Origin: Kallipyga massiliensis ph2
GTDB taxonomy: Bacteria; Bacillota; Clostridia; Tissierellales; Peptoniphilaceae
DNA length: 64,000 nt
NCBI RefSeq assembly: GCF_000311985.1
Contig: NZ_HE978585.1
Coordinates: 404,346 to 468,345 of the forward strand
Direction of reading: 5' to 3'
In this document: one piece after another, positions 60,556 through 64,000 of the stretch
Layout: every line of letters starts with the position of its first letter
Position numbering within the stretch: position 1 is the first letter of the stretch
Notes under the pieces: generated by a model
Seen by the model: only the letters and a program-made list of their open reading frames with translations
Database searches by the model: none
What the model was told of the DNA's origin: nothing
Translations under genes and position numbers: made by a program

Positions 60556-61404
60556 CTAATGTTTTATGAAAAAATATCCATAAAATATATTGTAGTTTAA
60601 GGATCCATAATTACGGTTTGCTTTTCTAGGATTTATAATTTGCTTACCAGAAGCATCTGTCCTTGTAATCGCAGTGGATCCCCTTTTATGGCTCCAATAT
60701 CCATCAGAATCTTGACGATACCAGTGATAATCTTTCTTCTTCCCTATTTCTGTCGCTATTACTAATGCAACCTTATATTCATTTTTTCCAGGCTTTTGAT
60801 TTTCTGAAGCAGAACGTAAGCCTTTAACACCTGATAAATATGGGACATCTCGTTTAGCCGCTTCCAGAATTGCTTTGCCTGTGCAGGAAGTAAACTTTCT
60901 ACCGGAAGCATACCCTGGCTGTTGAGTTGCAGGGTTTTTGCCAGCTAAATAATTTAGAGCATAAGTATAACAGTTCGCTCTGTCTTTATAACTGTTCCAG
61001 TATTGAGGATTATATTTTAGTTCATAGCCAGAGAGAGGCAATATTTTGTTTCCCGGGTCTTGTGGGTTCACTCCAAATGTAGTGATTGAACCAGATGTGA
61101 ATATATCTGCTTCGTCAGGAAAAATAAAATGGAGGTCTAATGGATTAAAATACTTATTATTTTTTTCATAAGAATAACCATCTAACTCGGATGGTCTATA
61201 GTTTACGTATTGTTGCTCTTCCGAAGGTAAAGAATCAAACCAACGAAGCCAATCTTTTGTGTCTTCGCTTATTTTACTAGAATTTAATATATAAGGTATA
61301 TCATTTCTTGTAGGTTGGTTATCTTTTGCCAAAGCGAGAGAGTTAATAGAGATAAAAACGATCGCTACCATTAGAATAGAGATAATTCGTAATGCTTTTT
61401 TCAT
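60556..61404 (-). CDS. secreted protein with possible papain-like Cys/His site
   Basis: A 282-residue protein with a signal peptide (KKALRIISILMVAIVFIS, cleavage near LALA). NCYTYALNYL (about residue 143) and DYHWYRQDSDGYWSHKRG (about 224) resemble the Cys and His blocks of NlpC/papain-like folds, with SCTGK between them. A peptidase or amidase role is only a guess. Codons are AT-rich, unlike the flanking genes, which suggests recent acquisition. Confidence 0.75.
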   Translation of the reverse strand: MKKALRIISILMVAIVFISINSLALAKDNQPTRNDIPYILNSSKISEDTKDWLRWFDSLPSEEQQYVNYRPSELDGYSYEKNNKYFNPLDLHFIFPDEADIFTSGSITTFGVNPQDPGNKILPLSGYELKYNPQYWNSYKDRANCYTYALNYLAGKNPATQQPGYASGRKFTSCTGKAILEAAKRDVPYLSGVKGLRSASENQKPGKNEYKVALVIATEIGKKKDYHWYRQDSDGYWSHKRGSTAITRTDASGKQIINPRKANRNYGSLNYNIFYGYFFIKH

Positions 61405-61667
61405 AATGATCTTCTTTCATAAATAAAAGATAGATTGAATAAAATATCAATCCTTTTGATCGATTATTAGGGGTTGAATAAAAAGCACTTTAACTTGGAT
61501 TGCGCTTTAGAAAAAGAATAACCTCCTTTCTGAAAAGGAACCTATTTCGTATTAATAGGAAACGTTCTACTTATTTTAATTATTATTATACCATTAAAGT
61601 GAGAAGAGAATACTCTTATTTGTCTCACATTATTACAAATGTTTATCATCAAATTATTAGCCATTTA
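61405..61667. other. AT-rich intergenic stretch
   Basis: A 263-base AT-rich gap between the secreted-protein gene and the end of the ABC operon. An open plus-strand frame here runs antisense into the ABC gene and has no ribosome site, so it is not called. No clear hairpin or promoter was recognised. Confidence 0.6.
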
Positions 61668-62360
61668 CTATTGTTCCATGGCCTCGGGGAACATCTCCAT
61701 ATATCGGGCTTCAGACCCGCTTCCGTCAATGATTTCTTCAATAATTTGTCCGTCCTTTAGCCAGAGGATGTCCTGGGTCATCTTGTCCACTTCACTCAGG
61801 GTGTGGCTGGAGATGAGGATGGTGGTTCCCGCTTGAACCAGGTCTTTAAGAAGGCGGCGAACCTTGACAATGGCCGCCGGATCCAGACCGTTGAGGGGCT
61901 CATCCAGGATCATGAGTTTGGGCTTATTGAGCATAGCCAGGGCTAAGAGGAGGTGCTGTTTCATACCCAGGGAATAGTCGCCGACCTTCTTGTTCATATA
62001 GCTTTCAATATCCAGAGCATCCACCACTTCTTTCACCCGATCCGGATCCAGTTTTTGAGCCTTTTGAATAAAGAAGAGGTGGTCGTAGCCGGTCAGGTAG
62101 TCGTAGAGGACACGGTTGTCCTTGAGAAAGGAGCAGGAATAGAAGATCTTGGGGTCTGTGTTCTTTAACCCGACCACCTCAATCGTTCCTGAGCTTGGAG
62201 AGATAATGTTGGAGATGCAATTAAAGAGGGTGGACTTCCCGGCTCCGTTGGGTCCAACCAAGGCATAGATGCCGGGTTTATCCAGGGTTAGGGTAATGCC
62301 CTTGAGGACCTCATGTTTTCCATAGGACTTCTTTAGATCCTTAATTTGTAAAATGGCCAT
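61668..62360 (-). CDS. ABC transporter ATP-binding protein
   Basis: A 230-residue nucleotide-binding subunit: Walker A VGPNGAGKSTLFNCI (about 36), signature YSLGMKQHLLLALAML (about 130) and Walker B LMILDEPLNGLDP. The signature has Tyr-Ser-Leu-Gly-Met, of the CcmA/NatA group that pairs with large ABC-2 permeases. The ATG at 62360 has GGAG upstream. It overlaps the permease stop by 1-20 bases, so the two are translationally linked. Confidence 0.93.
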   Translation of the reverse strand: MAILQIKDLKKSYGKHEVLKGITLTLDKPGIYALVGPNGAGKSTLFNCISNIISPSSGTIEVVGLKNTDPKIFYSCSFLKDNRVLYDYLTGYDHLFFIQKAQKLDPDRVKEVVDALDIESYMNKKVGDYSLGMKQHLLLALAMLNKPKLMILDEPLNGLDPAAIVKVRRLLKDLVQAGTTILISSHTLSEVDKMTQDILWLKDGQIIEEIIDGSGSEARYMEMFPEAMEQ

Positions 62361-62377
62361 GATTAACTCCGATCTTT

Positions 62378-64000
62378 TCATTCATTATCTTTGTGTTGAA
62401 CCAATACGTGTCCAACCAGGCCAAGGACCACCCCCCAAACCAAAAGGACGACCATCACCAGGGGAGGACTGGCCAGGGGGAGATCCCGCAGGATAGAAAG
62501 ACTATTGTCGGCCACCAGGGAAACTTCCAGGTAGGGGAAGGGGGTCAGGGCCCGAAGGCTTGCCGGAAGGAAACGGCACAGGACATAACCGGACAATAAG
62601 AGGGCCGCCGTGGCAAAGATGAGGTTGTTTTTCTTCCGAATAAAGAGGGAAAGGAAGGTGGCCAGGGCAGAGATGAAGAAACTGACCAAAAAGAGGGTGA
62701 CCATAGTCCGCCCTACAAAACCGGCAACGCTAATAAAGCGGTAACCCCCATTCTCATAGAAGGCCACAGGATAGTTATAACTCCCAAAGCCTTCACAGAT
62801 CCCGCCCAGAAGGACCTGAAAACCGAAGAAGACGGCAATGACAAAAACGGAGATCAGGGCATGGGCAAGGATTTTCATCCAGTGGATAGTTTCTCTCCGG
62901 TAACCGGACGTGTACATGAGTTCGATTTGCCGCCCTCCCTCCCGGTCTGTCGTATAACCGGTCATGACCATAAGGAGGACTAAAGCCAGACAAAGAAGGC
63001 CGGAATGCTCGTTGATTAACAACTCATAGGGAAAGAAAAACCCGTCCGCCTCGTTCTTTGAGGTTCGCAGGACATATTCATCCCGGGCTTTCGGACTCTC
63101 GAAGTGGTCGTAGGGAGAAATCGAGATGACGTCTTCGCCAACAAGCGGTTTTGCCCCTCTTTTCCCGGCTTCACGGTAGATGTCCTGGGTAAAGCTAAGG
63201 CTGGTGCCGGGGTAGTTCATCTTTCGAAACGTGTGATCATACCAATCCACCTCTTTCTGGGCCCGCCGGCTAAGAGCGTCATAATAGGCCGCACTATCAT
63301 TATTTTTAAAGCTATCACTAAGGGATTGATATAGCTTCAATTTCTCTTCCTGCTCCCGGTAGATGGTCTCATAGCTTTCTAAGAGGGTTTGGTAATAGGA
63401 CTTGATTTCCTCGGTCCACTCCTTGACCGGAATATAGCCCTCTTTTTCATTACCATAGAGGTGGTTCATGGTGTCCGGATCTTGTATGTAGTCCAGCTCT
63501 TTTTTTGCGTCCTCAGCCTCCTCTTGGTACATATGAAGAAAGCCCTCGTCTCCCAATTGGTTTTGGCGAACGTCACGAGCCAGCTGTAAGCGGGGAATGA
63601 ATAAAATGACCAAAACCACAAGGCTGCCGATGAAAAAAGTTCGGAATCCCTGGCTATCGACAATCTTCAGGGTCTCCATCTTTAAAAGAGACATGGACCG
63701 TTTCCGCCCGGCCTTCCTTCCTTCAATAACCTCCACCTTGGGCAGGCAAGAGAGGGCAAAAAGCAGGAGGGAATAGCCGATGAAAACCAAAGAAAAGAGG
63801 GGAGAGGAGGGAGGAAAGAGTTCTACCTGAACCATTCCCCCGGGGGAGGTCCACATCCATTCCTCCCCCAGTAAACGCAGGACGACCTTTCCGGCAAAGA
63901 GGGGGTTGGCACTGTTTTGGAAAAGCGGAAGGTGTTGGGTCAAGACAAAGAGTCCGGCAAATAAGGTCAGGGAAAGAGCCAAAGCCTTTTGGCTGTGAAA
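62378..64000 (-). CDS. ABC-2 type permease (5' end outside window)
   Basis: At least 540 residues; the frame stays open to the right edge, so the start is missing. It has membrane helices near the N-terminus seen here (FLVLTQ-like and YSLLLFALSCL), a long charged outside loop (about residues 150-310, with YDALSRRAQKEVDWY), then five or six helices (LLCLALVLLMVMTGY, and so on). This is the ABC-2/GldF layout with a large outside loop. Partner of the ATP-binding gene; substrate unknown. Confidence 0.88.
   Translation of the reverse strand, partial: FHSQKALALSLTLFAGLFVLTQHLPLFQNSANPLFAGKVVLRLLGEEWMWTSPGGMVQVELFPPSSPLFSLVFIGYSLLLFALSCLPKVEVIEGRKAGRKRSMSLLKMETLKIVDSQGFRTFFIGSLVVLVILFIPRLQLARDVRQNQLGDEGFLHMYQEEAEDAKKELDYIQDPDTMNHLYGNEKEGYIPVKEWTEEIKSYYQTLLESYETIYREQEEKLKLYQSLSDSFKNNDSAAYYDALSRRAQKEVDWYDHTFRKMNYPGTSLSFTQDIYREAGKRGAKPLVGEDVISISPYDHFESPKARDEYVLRTSKNEADGFFFPYELLINEHSGLLCLALVLLMVMTGYTTDREGGRQIELMYTSGYRRETIHWMKILAHALISVFVIAVFFGFQVLLGGICEGFGSYNYPVAFYENGGYRFISVAGFVGRTMVTLFLVSFFISALATFLSLFIRKKNNLIFATAALLLSGYVLCRFLPASLRALTPFPYLEVSLVADNSLSILRDLPLASPPLVMVVLLVWGVVLGLVGHVLVQHKDNE

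Noticed and set aside
61500-61760. Plus-strand open frame at the end of the AT-rich gap
   Set aside because: Overlaps the 3' end of the ABC ATPase gene in antisense and lacks a ribosome site or recognisable domain.

Overview
The window reads as the replication-origin region of a Bacillota (Firmicutes) chromosome, probably an anaerobic Clostridia/Tissierellia relative (Peptoniphilaceae-like; low certainty, from gene content only). Evidence: the classical order parA-cinA-rsmG-mnmG-mnmE-jag-yidC-yidD-rnpA-rpmH / oriC / dnaA-dnaN-yaaA-recF-gyrB-gyrA, with divergent transcription away from the origin; GC-rich codon third positions in most genes; Firmicute-type families (DUF951, DUF368, WalJ, TcaA-like zinc-ribbon proteins) and histidine degradation through formimino-tetrahydrofolate.

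Layout. 1-9 kb (minus strand): segregation, tRNA/rRNA modification and membrane insertion genes, with two parS-like palindromes. 9-11.2 kb: a bipartite origin, with DnaA boxes before dnaA and a DnaA box plus DnaA-trio tract between dnaA and dnaN. 11-20 kb (plus): replication and gyrase genes, then an anti-sigma/sigma module and a tandem Nudix fusion. 20.9-35.9 kb: envelope proteins, a calcium-type P-type ATPase, WalJ-like hydrolase, TtcA-like thiolase, UppP, a CorC/CNNM protein behind a structured-looking leader, MscS and DUF951. 36-44 kb: accessory genes: a low-GC AAA/DUF4143 ATPase, an operon of a divergent PfkB-family protein, an ATP-grasp ligase and a PIG-L deacetylase, and a Y-family polymerase divergent from an XRE-ImmA pair. 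44.5-58 kb: NYN-LOTUS protein, DUF368, hutD, a broken AAA ATPase, lipoprotein, cyclophilin, hutH divergent from a large SARP-type regulator, a HigBA-like toxin-antitoxin pair, fchA and ftcD. 58-64 kb: two tandemly duplicated membrane-anchored proteins, a low-GC secreted protein and an ABC transporter running off the right edge.

Functional themes. hutD, hutH, fchA and ftcD form a scattered histidine-utilisation set, and the SARP-like ATPase regulator shares the hutH promoter region. The XRE-ImmA pair faces a Y-family polymerase whose strong promoter abuts an 11-bp inverted repeat, which suggests a protease-relieved DNA-damage switch.

The most unusual structure is a dispersed set of short tandem arrays with a period of about 44 bp (31.5, 44.9 and 50.4 kb, plus a single unit at 57.3 kb). 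Each unit joins a palindrome of varying sequence to a spacer of constant length. The arrays at 44.9 and 50.4 kb and the single unit share a GGCGAAAT-like core. I do not recognise this element.
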